From NCBI RefSeq assembly GCF_026626665.1, contig NZ_JAPNKE010000002.1:9692001-9756000 (forward strand): a stretch of DNA of 64,000 nt. The letters run 5' to 3'. Below are positions 1 to 12,412 of this stretch, in pieces. The notes under the pieces were generated by a model. It was not told the origin of the DNA and did no database searches. It saw only the letters and a list, made by a program, of their open reading frames with translations. The stretch's first letter is position 1. Every line of letters starts with the position of its first letter. Source of the DNA: Nannocystis pusilla (GTDB taxonomy: Bacteria > Myxococcota_A > Polyangia > Nannocystales > Nannocystaceae). A program made the translations under genes and the position numbers.

Positions 1-759
1 GAGGAGATCTCCGCCGAGGAGCCCGCCGCGCCGGCGGACTACCCGGACATCACCGACGAGGTCGAGGAGCTGCGGTTCTTCATCAGCAGCCGCTTCGAGG
101 ACGACGCCCAGTTCACCTACCTCGAGCTGCAGCGGCGCTTCCCGGGGCACCCGGCGCTCGCCGAATTCGCCGACCGCTTCGCCACCGGCGCCAAGCTCGA
201 GTCGGCCGCCGCGCCGGTGATGATCGAGGACACCCCGCCGCCGGTCGCCGCCGCGCCGCCCGCGGCCGCCAGCCCCGGCAGCACCGTCCTGCGCCTCGAC
301 GACGAGGAGGACGAGGACGACTTCCTGTCCTCGATCTTCGACGAGCCGTCGCCGGTCAGCCGCAAGAAGTCGTCGCAGCAGCGGGCCGTCGCCACCCTCA
401 CCGAGCAGGCCGACGCCCAGACCTACTTCGACCTCGGGATGGCCTATCACGAGATGGGGCTCATCGACGACGCGCTGACCCAGTTCGGGCTGGCCGCCGC
501 CGACAGCACCTGGCAGTCGCGGGCCAAGGTCATGATCGCCGACCTCCGGGTCCTCCGCGGCGAGCCCTCGGTCGCCGTCGCCGCCTTGCGCGACGCGGTC
601 GCCAGCGCCAACGACGAGGACGAGCGCGACGCGGCCCAGTACCGCCTGGCCGAGGTCTACATGACCCTCGGCGACACCGCGGCCGCCGCCGAGGCGCTGC
701 GCGACGTGAGCCCCGGCTACCGCGACCGCGACGAGCTGCTGGCCGAGCACGAGGGCTGA
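1..759 (+). CDS. TPR-repeat protein, 5'-truncated by the window edge
   Basis: The frame is open from base 1, so only the C-terminal ~252 residues are visible. An acidic, Pro/Ala-rich stretch (around residues 70-125, with a run of Asp/Glu such as DDEEDEDD) leads into TPR-like helices (QTYFDLGMAYHEMG and later YRLAEVYMTLGD), ending just after YRDRDELL. TPR units usually mediate protein-protein contacts; no enzymatic domain is visible in this part. Similar acidic-linker TPR proteins are common in myxobacteria. It precedes tig with a 135-bp gap, so it is probably a separate transcription unit. Specific function unknown. Confidence 0.8.
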   Translation, partial: EEISAEEPAAPADYPDITDEVEELRFFISSRFEDDAQFTYLELQRRFPGHPALAEFADRFATGAKLESAAAPVMIEDTPPPVAAAPPAAASPGSTVLRLDDEEDEDDFLSSIFDEPSPVSRKKSSQQRAVATLTEQADAQTYFDLGMAYHEMGLIDDALTQFGLAAADSTWQSRAKVMIADLRVLRGEPSVAVAALRDAVASANDEDERDAAQYRLAEVYMTLGDTAAAAEALRDVSPGYRDRDELLAEHEG

Positions 760-894
760 GAGACCCGTGCGGCTTGTCACGCCCCCGCGCGGCCGGTCAT
801 GGCCGCCGCGGGCCTGCGTGCGGGCGGCGGTGATGGCCCAGGCTTGTGATCGTGGCGGCCCTCTGGTACTGGACCGTCCCCGCTTTCGCTCGCT

Positions 895-2253
895 ATGGAA
901 AGTCAAATCGAGAGGATCAGTGCGGTCGAGTGCCGCGTGCGTGTGCAAATCCCGTGGGCGGAGATCTCGCCCCGGTTCGCCACCAAGCTGCGCGACCTGC
1001 AGGGCAAGGCTCGCTTGCCTGGCTTCCGTCCGGGCAAGGTGCCGCCGCACATGCTCGAGCGCATGTTCGGCAAGGGCGTCCGTGAGGAGCTCGCGCGCGA
1101 GCTCGTCGACGAGACCTTCCAGGCCGCCGTCACGCAGCACAGCAAGGTGCCGCTGACGCAGCCGGTGCTCGAGGAAGGCACGCTCAACAAGGATGAGGCG
1201 TTCAAGTACGCCGCGCGGTTCGAAGTCCCGCCGGAGATCACCCCGCAGGACTACACCGGCATCGCCGTCCGTCGCCGCCCCGCCGTCGCCGACGAGGCCA
1301 AGATCGCCGCCGAGCTCAAGGCCAAGCAGGAGGAGCTCACCGAGCTGCGTCCGCTCGCCGAGGGCAACGAGCGCACCGCGACCCAGCCGGGCGACGTGTG
1401 GACCGTCGACCTCGACGGCGCCATCGGCCCGCAGAAGATCGCGCGCAAGGACCTCCGCGTCGACATCGGCGAGACCGAGAACGAGTACATCCCGGGCCTC
1501 GCCGCCGCGCTGGCGAACGTCACCCTCGACCAGGTCGGCAAGACCCAGACCGTGCGCTTCAGCCCGACGCAGGAGCGCCTGAAGCAGGAGCTGCGCGGCC
1601 ACGAGGCCGTGCTGACGATCGGCTTCCGCGACGTCCGCGAGAAGCACGTCCCCGCGCTCGACGACGACTTCGCCCGCGACACCGGCGAGGCCGACAGCCT
1701 CGACGCGCTCAAGGCCAAGATCGGCGAGCGCCTGCTCGAGGAGGACAAGAACGAGGCCGAGCGCGACGCCCGCAAGCGCCTCGTCGAGGTCCTGCTCCAG
1801 CGCAACACCTTCGAGGTCGCGCCGTCGCTGGTCGCCCGCGAGGTCGCCGCCCAGGTCGACCTGTTCAAGCGCCAGGTCCAGCAGCAGGGCCTCACGCTCC
1901 AGCGGCTCGGCGTGACCGAGCAGCAGCTCAGCTCGCAGTACCGGCCCCAGGCGCTGTTCAACGTCAAGGCGTTCCTGCTCCTCGACGCGATCGGCAAGGC
2001 CGAGAACATCGTCGTCGCCGAGGAAGAGGTCGAGGCCGAGCTGAAGGAGATGGCGGCCGAGCGCAACCAAAACATCGATCGCCTGCGCGCGACGATGGAG
2101 AAGAACAACCAGCTGCTGCTCCTGCGCGCTCAGCTTCGCGAGGAGAAGATCCTCGACTTCCTGATGAGCAAGGCCGAGGTCACCGAGGCGCCCGATCCGA
2201 CGCCGGAGGCGCCCGCCGCGTCGGAGTCTAGCGGCGAGACCGCCGCGACCTGA
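895..2253 (+). CDS. tig: Trigger factor (ribosome-associated chaperone / PPIase)
   Basis: A 452-residue protein with the full trigger-factor layout. The N-terminal ribosome-binding domain carries the signature loop LPGFRPGKVP (about residues 41-50). A FKBP-type peptidyl-prolyl isomerase domain follows at about 155-255, and the helical C-terminal chaperone domain extends to an acidic Ala/Pro-rich tail. It binds the large ribosomal subunit at the exit tunnel and shields nascent chains in the cytoplasm. Length is slightly above the usual ~430 residues because of the tail. Position upstream of clpP and clpX is the classic bacterial order. A hairpin at 2303-2324 suggests at least partial termination before clpP. 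Confidence 0.97.
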   Translation: MESQIERISAVECRVRVQIPWAEISPRFATKLRDLQGKARLPGFRPGKVPPHMLERMFGKGVREELARELVDETFQAAVTQHSKVPLTQPVLEEGTLNKDEAFKYAARFEVPPEITPQDYTGIAVRRRPAVADEAKIAAELKAKQEELTELRPLAEGNERTATQPGDVWTVDLDGAIGPQKIARKDLRVDIGETENEYIPGLAAALANVTLDQVGKTQTVRFSPTQERLKQELRGHEAVLTIGFRDVREKHVPALDDDFARDTGEADSLDALKAKIGERLLEEDKNEAERDARKRLVEVLLQRNTFEVAPSLVAREVAAQVDLFKRQVQQQGLTLQRLGVTEQQLSSQYRPQALFNVKAFLLLDAIGKAENIVVAEEEVEAELKEMAAERNQNIDRLRATMEKNNQLLLLRAQLREEKILDFLMSKAEVTEAPDPTPEAPAASESSGETAAT

Positions 2254-2302
2254 CGAGCGAGTCGCAGGGCGCGCCGGTGCCGGGCGCGCCGAACATCGAG
2301 CA

Positions 2303-2324
2303 GGAGCCACCCCAGGGTGGCTCC
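2303..2324 (+). terminator. Hairpin after tig
   Basis: Inverted repeat with 9-bp arms (GGAGCCACC / GGTGGCTCC) 50 bases after the tig stop. It has no clear T-run, as is common for very GC-rich genomes. It probably attenuates or ends tig transcription before the clpP gene, whose own promoter would lie in 2325-2445. Confidence 0.55.
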
Positions 2325-2445
2325 AGCCGCTTTCTCGATCGCCGGTGAGAAAGTGGTGATGCGGCCGCGCGTTCTGGGGCCTTGCATCGCCGCGACGAGG
2401 CGGTCACGATAGCCGAGACACCTAGAAGGAGCGCGGAGCCGCCGC

Positions 2446-4350
<1,905 letters not shown>

Positions 4351-4372
4351 GCCGCTGCGTCCCGGCTCGCCC

Positions 4373-4406
4373 GAAGGGCCGCCCGGCACCGCCGGCGCGG
4401 CCCTTC
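4373..4406 (+). terminator. Strong hairpin after clpX
   Basis: Perfect 10-bp arms (GAAGGGCCGC / GCGGCCCTTC) around a 14-base loop, 23 bases after the clpX stop. No T-run follows. Good candidate for the end of the clp transcript. Confidence 0.7.
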
Positions 4407-4426
4407 TCCGTTTCCGGGGACGACCT

Positions 4427-4484
4427 CATGTCCCGGGAGACATGTTTTGAGAGACATGTCCGGTCCAGATGGCCCGAGGGACAG
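4427..4484. repeat. Dispersed palindrome cluster (TGTCC/GGACA family)
   Basis: Three adjacent members: CATGTCCCGGGAGACATG (4427-4444), GACATGTC (4453-4460) and a diverged GGCCCGAGGGACAG unit (4471-4484). The cluster lies between the clpX terminator and the next lipoprotein gene. Confidence 0.75.
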
Positions 4485-4524
4485 TCGGCGTTGACAGCGC
4501 AGTCCGGGCTGGCAAAATCGCCGC

Positions 4525-6000
4525 GTGCCCACCCCCAGGACGAAGCTGTTTGTTTGTGCCCTCCGCTGTGGATGACCGCCTGTGACGGCGGCCCGTCGAC
4601 GCCGACCCCCGAGGCGAAGAAGACCGAGCCGCCGGCGAAGGTCGAGGCCAAGGTCGAGACGAAGACGGAGACCCGGACCGAGACGAAGGTCGAGGAGAAG
4701 GCCGAGGCGAAGCCCGACGACAAGGCCCCGGCCGAGCCGCCGAAGCCCGCAGCGGCGCCGCTGACGGTCACCGCCGGCGCGCCCGGGCCGGCGTTCATCG
4801 CCGTCGAGAAGAAGGGCATCGTGCGGCTCGACGGCGGCAAATTCACGCCGGTGAGCGGCGCCGAGACGGGCTCGTACAAGCAGCTCAAGGTCGGCGCCGA
4901 CGGCAAGGTGTACGCCGCCAACTACTCGCAGATCGGTCGCCTCGACGCCGACAGCTTCACTGTGGTGGTGGGCGACGGGGACACGCGCCAGCCCAACTCG
5001 TCGACCGACTACGCGGTCGCGGCCGACGGGCAGATCTGGAGCGCCACCTTCAGCGCGATCGACCACTTCGACGGCAAGGCGTGGACCAGCGAGCCGGTGT
5101 CGGTGCTGGCGCTCGCGGCCGACGACTTCCCGCAGGCGATCGCCGTCGACCGCGCCGGTAAGCCGTGGCTGGCCACCAGCCAGAAGGTGTTCGTGCGCCA
5201 GGGCGACGCCTGGACGGCGGTCGACCTCAAGCCGGCCAAGGCCCGCAGCCCGTACTACCTGACCCGCATGGCGCTCGCGCCCGACGGCAGCGTGTACGCG
5301 ATGGGCATGGACAGCGTGTTCCACCTCGTCGACGGCCAGCCGCCCAAGAAGCTGAAGCTCGGCGGCACCAGCTCGTACACCGAGCTCTCGGTCAGCGTCG
5401 ACGGCCACCTCGCGCTCATCGACGTCGACAAGGTCACCGCGAGCGATCCGTCCGGCAAGCTGCAGATGCTGCGCAGCGGCAAGCATTTTAAAGGGGTCGA
5501 TCTGGGCGGTGGGCGCGGACGACAGCGGGCGCGTGTGGATCGGCTCCGACGCGGGGCTCACGGTGATCGGCGCCGATGGGACCCGGAACGAGTGGCTGAG
5601 CGGCGCGGCCCCGGAGATCGCCGGCGAGATCAAGAGCATCCTCGTCGTCGGCAGCGGCCCCGCCGCGCTGCCGGGCGCCGGCGAGGTGCGCAAGGGCGGC
5701 CTCAAGGGCGCCATCGTCGACAACGACGGCAAGCCGGTCTCGGGCGCCACGCTCGAGGTGTGCCCGAACCCGTCGTTCATCTACACGAAGACGCCGTGCG
5801 CCGACCAGCCGGTGCGCTTCACCGGCAAGACCGACGCCGAGGGCGTGTGGACCTTCGCCGAGGTGCCGCTCGGCGAGTACGGCGTGGCCGTGAAGGTCGG
5901 CAGCAAGTGGCAGACGACCCTCGGCTTCGCCATGAACGGGGCGATGAAGGAGGGCGAGGTGTTCGACATCGGCTCGATCAAGCTGGCCGAGAAGAAGTGA
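4525..6000 (+). CDS. Beta-propeller lipoprotein with C-terminal carboxypeptidase-regulatory-like domain, frame-broken
   Basis: A GTG start at 4525 (PTPRTKLFV...) reads into a lipoprotein signal with a WMTAC lipobox after a one-base break near 4555-4563. A Lys/Glu/Thr/Pro-rich linker follows, then repeated propeller-like strands (GADGKVYAANYSQIGRLD, AADGQIWSATFSAIDHFD, GSIWAVGADDSGRVWIG). The end is a Cna_B/carboxypeptidase-regulatory-like fold (KGAIVDNDGKPVSGATLEV). A second break lies at the AT-rich CATTTTAAAGGGG (5486-5498); removing one A restores KGSIW. It is probably anchored in the outer membrane and periplasm-facing. Ligand unknown. Confidence 0.72.
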
Positions 6001-6020
6001 CCCGCTCTCGGGCGAGGCGT

Positions 6021-6055
6021 CCTCCCGCGCGCGGGAGGATGTCTCGAAGGACAGG
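6021..6055 (+). terminator. Palindromic hairpin plus dispersed palindrome between convergent genes
   Basis: Perfect palindrome CCTCCCGCGCGCGGGAGG (6021-6038) followed at once by a family palindrome, ATGTCTCGAAGGACAG. It lies between two genes that converge, so it may serve as a bidirectional terminator. Confidence 0.6.
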
Positions 6056-6126
6056 TGATCGCGCCGCGACCGAGGACGTCGCGGCGGCGGCGCTAAACTT
6101 CAATCGTCCTCGTCCTCGACGCTGCT

Positions 6127-6711
6127 CTAGCCCCCGGCCTCGACCGTGACGCCGCGGGCCCGCAGGTCGGCGACGAGCTGCGGCGGCAGCGGCTGGCTCG
6201 CCCTCACCGTCTTCAGCGCCGGCACCCGCAGCAGCGCCTCGGCGTTCGTCCAGAAGCGCCCGAGGTGGACCTCCGTCAGGGCGGGCAGCTCGGTCAGCAG
6301 CGAGCAGTCGAGGCCCTGGAAGTAGCAGTCGGCGAGGATCTTCGTGACGTTGACGCAGCGGCGGATGTCCGGCGAGCCTTTGGTGTCGTACCAGTCCTCC
6401 TCGCCGCCGGTGTCGACCTGCGTCAGCTGGCTCTCGAGGAACATGTAGATGTCGTCGCCGCCGTCGGTCGCGAGCACCTTGATCGCGGCGAGGTCGTCGT
6501 CGCTGACCGGGAACTCGGACAGGCGGGCGATCACTGCCTTGGTGGCCTTCTTCTCGCCGGGGATGCCCTCGTCGCGCGCCAGCTTGCGCAGGGCGTCGAG
6601 GTCGAGGCCCTCGCGCACGAACTGCTCGAGCTCGTCGGGGGTGACGCGCTCGTCGCTCAGCAGGTGGTCGAGGAAGAGCAGGTGGAAGTTCTGTTCGTCG
6701 GGGGTACGCAC
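6127..6711 (-). CDS. Uncharacterised protein with LRR-like C-terminus
   Basis: About 194 residues from a GTG at 6711 (RTPDEQNFHLLFLDHLLSD). The frame is open further upstream, with an ATG at 6828, but that part looks non-coding. Two helical segments (DELEQFVREGLDLDALRKLA, ATKAVIARLSEF) precede a tail with spaced leucines resembling degenerate leucine-rich repeats (CSLLTELPALTEVHLGRF, EALLRVPALKTVRAS). No signal peptide. I do not recognise a named family; protein-protein binding is the only hint. It converges with the upstream lipoprotein gene. Confidence 0.6.
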   Translation of the reverse strand: MRTPDEQNFHLLFLDHLLSDERVTPDELEQFVREGLDLDALRKLARDEGIPGEKKATKAVIARLSEFPVSDDDLAAIKVLATDGGDDIYMFLESQLTQVDTGGEEDWYDTKGSPDIRRCVNVTKILADCYFQGLDCSLLTELPALTEVHLGRFWTNAEALLRVPALKTVRASQPLPPQLVADLRARGVTVEAGG

Positions 6712-6824
6712 GCGCCCACGGTAGCCGCCGCGGCTCGCGCAAGGCAAGGCGGGCCCATGCATCGGGGCGGGTCCGCGAGACATCCGTTCACGCCGCGGCC
6801 TCGGTGACCGGAACGAATGAAAAA

Positions 6825-6857
6825 GCATGTCCCGGAGGACATGTCCTCCGAGACATC
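6825..6857. repeat. Chained dispersed palindromes
   Basis: Two palindromes share a half-site: TGTCC CGGA GGACA directly followed by TGTCC TCCG AGACA. This clear case shows the unit alternating orientation with 4-base spacers inside and no spacer between units. It lies just downstream of the S41 protease gene. Confidence 0.8.
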
Positions 6858-6888
6858 GCCGAGCTGCTGGCGGCCCCGGCCGTTCGCG

Positions 6889-9800
6889 TCACTTCGACAG
6901 GGTGTCGACGCTGAGCTTGCCGGTCGACTTGTGGAGCTCGTTGGAGCGGGCCTCCTCGAGGCCGCTCGTGCGCAGCACCCACATGTGCTTGGCGGCGCTG
7001 ACGTCGTCGTCTTCGCGGGCGCGGACCTCGATGAAGTTGTTGCCCGGGGTCAGCGGGATGTCGGCGGAGAACTCGAGCTTGCCGTCCTTGGGGTTGGCGG
7101 CGGCCTGGTAGAACACCTTCTCGGCCTTGCCGAACAGGTCGCGCGAGGGGTTGACCACCGTGATGAAGACGTCGCGGACGGCCTCGCTGTCGGTGATGGT
7201 GCCGCTGACCTTCATGCGCGGGTCGGCGGTCTGGCTCGGGCTCTGGGCCAGGGAGATCCGCGGCGGGCTGATGGCGAACACGTCGGTGATCTTCGGCTTG
7301 CCGCCGCGCTCGCCGAGCTTGGCCTGGGCCTCCTTGACGAAGGCGAAGCGCTTGCCGTCGAGGTCGACGCGCAGCCAGCCGTCGGCGCGGCCGGTGACCT
7401 TGAGGCCCGAGCCGGGCTCGGCGCGGGCGACCACCTGGTCGGCGGCGAGCGGGCTCTGGACGAGCTCGCAGGTCTTCTCGCACGCGGCCGTGCCGGTCGC
7501 CGGGGCCACCGTGACCGTGCTCTGGGCCAGCGGGAAGTGCAGCTTCTGCGCCAGCGCCACGCCGATCTTGGCGTCGTGGGCCGACAGCTGCAGCTTGACC
7601 TCGCCCTCGGTCGGCGCCTTCTTGACCTCGAAGTCGAACTCGACGACGCGGCCGTCGCCGGTCGGCATCGCCTTGAGCTGCTCGCGGCCGGTGTGGAGGA
7701 ACACCGCCTCGCCGTTCATGTTCTTGAGGTTGACCCAGGCGTCGAGCGCCTGGCCCTCGCCGGTGTTGCGCACGTGGACGCGCAGGCGCACGCGCTCGCC
7801 GACTTGCAGCGCGCCGTCGCCGTTGCCGTGGATGTTAGCGCCGGCCTTGGGGTCGTCGAGCAGCTGGTAGGCCAGCGAGAAGTCGGGGCGCGGGATGCCG
7901 GCGCTGCTGATGTCGATGAAGCGCTGCGAGCTCGGCGACACCGTCGAGCCGTGGCGGTCGAACAGCTGCAGCTCCATGCGGTCGGTGCGCGACAGCTCGT
8001 GCTCGTTGACGTTGACCTTGGCGGTCGCGGTGCGCGTCTGGCCGGGGTCGATGCGGCCGAGCAGCAGCTCGCGCTCGTCGAAGTACGAGTAGTCGGAGTC
8101 GGTGAAGGCGCGGACCTGGTAGGCCGGCGCGGTGCCCTCGTTGGTGACGCTGATCGTGACGGTGCCCGTCTCGCCGGCGAGGACGGTGTTGTCCTTCTTG
8201 TCGGTCTTGACGGTCATGCGCAGCACGGCGCCCTTGCCGGCCTCCGGCGCGGCGCCGGGGCTCCAGTCGATGCCGCGCTTGGCGAACGCCTCGGTCAGCC
8301 GCTTCTCCTCGAGCGCCGTCTCCTTGGCGACGAAGTCGCCGATCTTGGCCAGGATCGCGTCGCGCGACGGCGACGGCGCCCACACCACCAGGTCGCGGGC
8401 CATGCGGATCTCCGGGTCCTCGAGCAGCGCGTCCACCGTCAGGTTGCCGGCCTTGTCGGTCTTGGCCGCGCGGGCCTTGTCGCGCTCCTTCTGCTTGGCG
8501 GCCTCGGACTTCTCGTCGTTGCCGTCCTCGTCGGGGACGAAGGCGTTGCTGAGGAAGTAGAGCGGGCCGGCGGTGATCTTCTGCGACGGGTCGGCCTTGG
8601 TCGAGGTGAGGTGCGAGGCCAGCGACTCCTCGCGCACCAGGTCGAAGCGCTTGCGGCCGTGGTAGGCGACGAAGTCCTTGGTGACGACGACCGGGAGGGT
8701 CTCCAGGTCGGGGCTGACGCCGACCGACTGGATCGAGACGTCGCCGGGGGTGAGGTACTGGGCGATCGTCAGCTTGAGCGCGAGCTCCTTGTCGGCGACC
8801 TTGCGGTCGTGCAGCACCTGCACCGAGCCCTTGCCGAAGGTGCGGCGGCCGAGCAGGACGGCGCGGCCGAGGTTGCGCAGGGCGCCGGCGACGATCTCGG
8901 TCGCGCTCGCCGAGCCCTGGTCGATGAGCACCACCACGGGAACGTCGGCGAAGTCGTAGCGGTCGTCGGCGGTGAGGTCCTCGCGCGGGGCGCCGGGGCC
9001 GACGGTCGAGACGATCACGCCCGACTTGAGGAACGCGTCGGCGACCTCGACCGCGGCGGTGAGCAGGCCGCCGGGGTTGTCGCGCATGTCGAGGACGATG
9101 CCGCGCACGCCGGCCTTTTCGAACTCGGCCAGCTTGGCCCGCAGCTCCTTGCCGGTGGTCTGGGCGAAGTTGCGGTTGATCTGGACCAGGCCGACCTTGA
9201 CCGGCTGACCCTCGTTGTTGACGCCCGGCAGCACGGTGCCGGTGACGCTGTCGAGGGTGATGACGTCGCGGGTGATGCGGAAGCGCTTGGGCTTGTCGAC
9301 GCCCTCGCGGCGGATGTGCAGCGCCACCGGGGTGCCGGGCTCGCCGCGCATGTGGTCGACGGCCTCGTTCAGCGTCATCGTCACCGTCGACTCCTCGTCG
9401 ATCTGGACGATGCGGTCGCCCGACTCGATGCCCGCCTTGCTGGCGGGGTTGCCGTCGATCACGCGGATCACCGTGATCATGCCGTCGCGCATGCCGACCT
9501 CGATGCCGAGACCGCCGAAGCTGCCCTTCGTGCTGGTCTTCATGACGTCGAACTCGTCGGGCCGCAGCAGGTTGGTGTGCGGGTCGAGCGTGCCCAGCAC
9601 GCCCTCGACGATCGCGTACTCGGCGTCGCGCCGGTCGTCCTCCGTCAGGGCGGTGTGGCGGGCGATGAAGCGGAACACGTCGCGCACGTGGGTGCCGACG
9701 GCCCACAGCGCGTCGACGCTGCCGAGCTCGAACTCCTGCTCGGCGGTGCCGACGCGGACCTTGACCCGCGTGGCCTTCTTGCCGCCGCCGAGCGGCTCGA

Positions 9801-10101
9801 CGAGCACCTGCGGGATCGCCTGCTCGAGGCCCTCGAGGCCGGCGATCGTCATCCGATGCGGGTCGATGCGCTCGGGCTCGACGTAGTACTTGGCGACGTA
9901 CCAGAGGGTCCAGTCGAGGATCCGCAGGTCGGTGGCGTCGTAGGTCTGGGCGGCGGCCCGGGCCGGGGCGCGCGCCTCGCTGCGCTGGGCCAGCGCCTCG
10001 CTGTCCTGCACGGCGGTGAGCCCGAGCGCCAGGGCGAAGGAGCCGAAGACGATGGCCGGGGTGGAGGCCCGACCGAGTCGACCACGAAGCGGAGCGATCA
10101 C
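6889..10101 (-). CDS. C-terminal processing peptidase (S41, CtpA type) with long C-terminal extension
   Basis: About 1070 residues from a GTG at 10101. An N-terminal hydrophobic export signal (IVFGSFALALGLTA) is followed by a PDZ domain (GGLGIEVGMRDGMITVIRV, about 195-285). The S41 protease core has a Ser in DQGSASATEI (~residue 395) and a Lys in RTFGKGSVQ (~421), the Ser/Lys dyad positions of CtpA. Ordinary CtpA proteins are 400-500 residues. Here another ~500 add a CARDB/NEW3-like beta domain (VTNEGTAPAYQVRAF) and an SH3-like segment near GRADGWLRVDLDG. It likely trims periplasmic or cell-wall-associated proteins. Confidence 0.88.
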   Translation of the reverse strand: MIAPLRGRLGRASTPAIVFGSFALALGLTAVQDSEALAQRSEARAPARAAAQTYDATDLRILDWTLWYVAKYYVEPERIDPHRMTIAGLEGLEQAIPQVLVEPLGGGKKATRVKVRVGTAEQEFELGSVDALWAVGTHVRDVFRFIARHTALTEDDRRDAEYAIVEGVLGTLDPHTNLLRPDEFDVMKTSTKGSFGGLGIEVGMRDGMITVIRVIDGNPASKAGIESGDRIVQIDEESTVTMTLNEAVDHMRGEPGTPVALHIRREGVDKPKRFRITRDVITLDSVTGTVLPGVNNEGQPVKVGLVQINRNFAQTTGKELRAKLAEFEKAGVRGIVLDMRDNPGGLLTAAVEVADAFLKSGVIVSTVGPGAPREDLTADDRYDFADVPVVVLIDQGSASATEIVAGALRNLGRAVLLGRRTFGKGSVQVLHDRKVADKELALKLTIAQYLTPGDVSIQSVGVSPDLETLPVVVTKDFVAYHGRKRFDLVREESLASHLTSTKADPSQKITAGPLYFLSNAFVPDEDGNDEKSEAAKQKERDKARAAKTDKAGNLTVDALLEDPEIRMARDLVVWAPSPSRDAILAKIGDFVAKETALEEKRLTEAFAKRGIDWSPGAAPEAGKGAVLRMTVKTDKKDNTVLAGETGTVTISVTNEGTAPAYQVRAFTDSDYSYFDERELLLGRIDPGQTRTATAKVNVNEHELSRTDRMELQLFDRHGSTVSPSSQRFIDISSAGIPRPDFSLAYQLLDDPKAGANIHGNGDGALQVGERVRLRVHVRNTGEGQALDAWVNLKNMNGEAVFLHTGREQLKAMPTGDGRVVEFDFEVKKAPTEGEVKLQLSAHDAKIGVALAQKLHFPLAQSTVTVAPATGTAACEKTCELVQSPLAADQVVARAEPGSGLKVTGRADGWLRVDLDGKRFAFVKEAQAKLGERGGKPKITDVFAISPPRISLAQSPSQTADPRMKVSGTITDSEAVRDVFITVVNPSRDLFGKAEKVFYQAAANPKDGKLEFSADIPLTPGNNFIEVRAREDDDVSAAKHMWVLRTSGLEEARSNELHKSTGKLSVDTLSK

Positions 10102-10307
10102 GATCGCCAGTGTAGTGGGGGGAAACTGTGATGGCCACCGCGAGGCAGCCGGGCGCGTGTAGGCGGGCCGGCGGCGCGCGGTGGCGGCGCAGCGGCACGG
10201 CCGAAACCGCCGGCTCCGGTCCGGGGTCGCCGCCCGGAGGTCGCGCACGGGCGAACCTCCGCCGACCTGTCAAAGATGGCGAGCGGCGGCGTAGACTCCG
10301 CCCCGGC
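10102..10307. promoter_or_regulatory. Divergent promoter region (S41 peptidase / sigma factor)
   Basis: A 206-base gap between two divergently transcribed genes. It must hold both promoters. I cannot name a specific -35/-10 pair with confidence; TGTCAAAGATGG at 10267-10278 is a weak candidate upstream of the sigma-factor gene. Confidence 0.35.
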
Positions 10308-11440
<1,133 letters not shown>

Positions 11441-11444
<4 letters not shown>

Positions 11445-12301
11445 GCGCCGAGGCGCCGGGCAAGCTGGTGCTGGTCGGCACGCCGCTCGGCAACCGCGGC
11501 GACCTCAGCCCGCGCGCCCGCGAGGCGATCGTCGGCGCCGACGTGCTGTTCTGCGAGGACACGCGCAGCCCGCTGCGCCTGCTCGGCGAGGGCGCGACGC
11601 TGCCGCCGCGGATCAGCTGCTTCGTCGCCAACGAGGGCGAGCGGGTGGCGCTGCTGCTCGAGAACCTCGAGCGCGGCAAGGTGGTCGCGTACGTGTCGGA
11701 GGCGGGGCTGCCGGTGTGGAGCGACCCGGGCCTGCGCCTGGTCCAGGCGGCGGTCGAGGCCGGCTACGCGGTCGACGTGGTGCCGGGGCCGACGGCCGCG
11801 GCGGTGGCCCTGTGCCTCAGCGGTCTGCCGGCCGAGGACGTGCGCTTTTTGGGCTTTTTGCCGCGCGGCGGGCCGGAGCGGGCCGAGCGGCTCGAGTCGA
11901 TCGCCCGCGAGCGTGGGACGGTGCTGTTGTACGAGGCCGGCAACCGCGTGCCGGCGTTGCTGCGCGACCTGGCGGCGGCGCTGCCCGACGCGGAGTCGCG
12001 GCGGGTGGCGATCGGCCGCGAGCTGACCAAGCAGCACCAGGAGATCCTGCGCGGCTCGCTGGCCGAGCTGGCGCAGACGGTCGACGAGGCGCTGCGCGGC
12101 GAGGTGACCGTGGTGCTGTCAGGGACTCAGGCGCAGGCCGCGGGCGACCCGGTGCAGGACGCGACGCGGGCGCTGTGGCAGCTGGTTTGCGACCCGGGCC
12201 TGAAGCCGCGCGAGAAGGCCAAGCAGATCGCGGCGCTCACCGGGCTCGAGGCGCGGGCGATCTACGAGCAGCTCGGGGCGCTCCGCCGCGGCGCCGAGTG
12301 A
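11441..12301 (+). CDS. rsmI: 16S rRNA (cytidine-1402-2'-O)-methyltransferase
   Basis: 286 residues, the normal RsmI length. Family motifs are visible: VGTPLGNRGDLSPRAREAI at the N-terminus, CEDTRSPLRL, and the SAM-binding VVPGPTAAAVALCLSGLP followed by FLGFLPRGG. The usual ISDAGTPLISDPG reads VSEAGLPVWSDPG, a modest variant. It methylates C1402 in the ribosomal decoding centre. The ATG overlaps the sigma-factor stop by ATGA, so translation is probably coupled. The codons TTTTTGGGCTTTTTG in the core are unusually AT-rich for this genome. Confidence 0.93.
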
Positions 12302-12360
12302 GCTGGCCGAAGGGGCAGGCGGCCCGAGCGTCGCGCGGTGAAGTCGGATGGTTAAACGAA

Positions 12361-12405
12361 CATGTCCGGGCGGCCAGGGCCGTCCGGACATGTCTTGAAG
12401 GGCAG
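12361..12405. repeat. Dispersed palindrome pair between convergent genes
   Basis: Inverted arms CATGTCCGG (12361-12369) and CCGGACATG (12384-12392) enclose a GC-rich loop, followed by a second unit TGTCTTGAAGGGCAG. It lies in the gap between convergent rsmI and the beta-barrel gene and could terminate both. Confidence 0.75.
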
Positions 12406-12412
12406 CTTCGGC

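Noticed and set aside
6817..10131. A 1100-residue plus-strand open frame opposite the S41 protease
   Set aside because: It is the antisense shadow of a strongly conserved gene in a GC-rich genome; its composition is Leu/Val/Gly/Ala without domains.
12302..12360. A longer C-terminus for RsmI in another frame (SWPKGQAARA)
   Set aside because: RsmI ends at normal family length at 12301; the following bases resemble a diverged palindrome (GGCCGAAGGGGCAGG).
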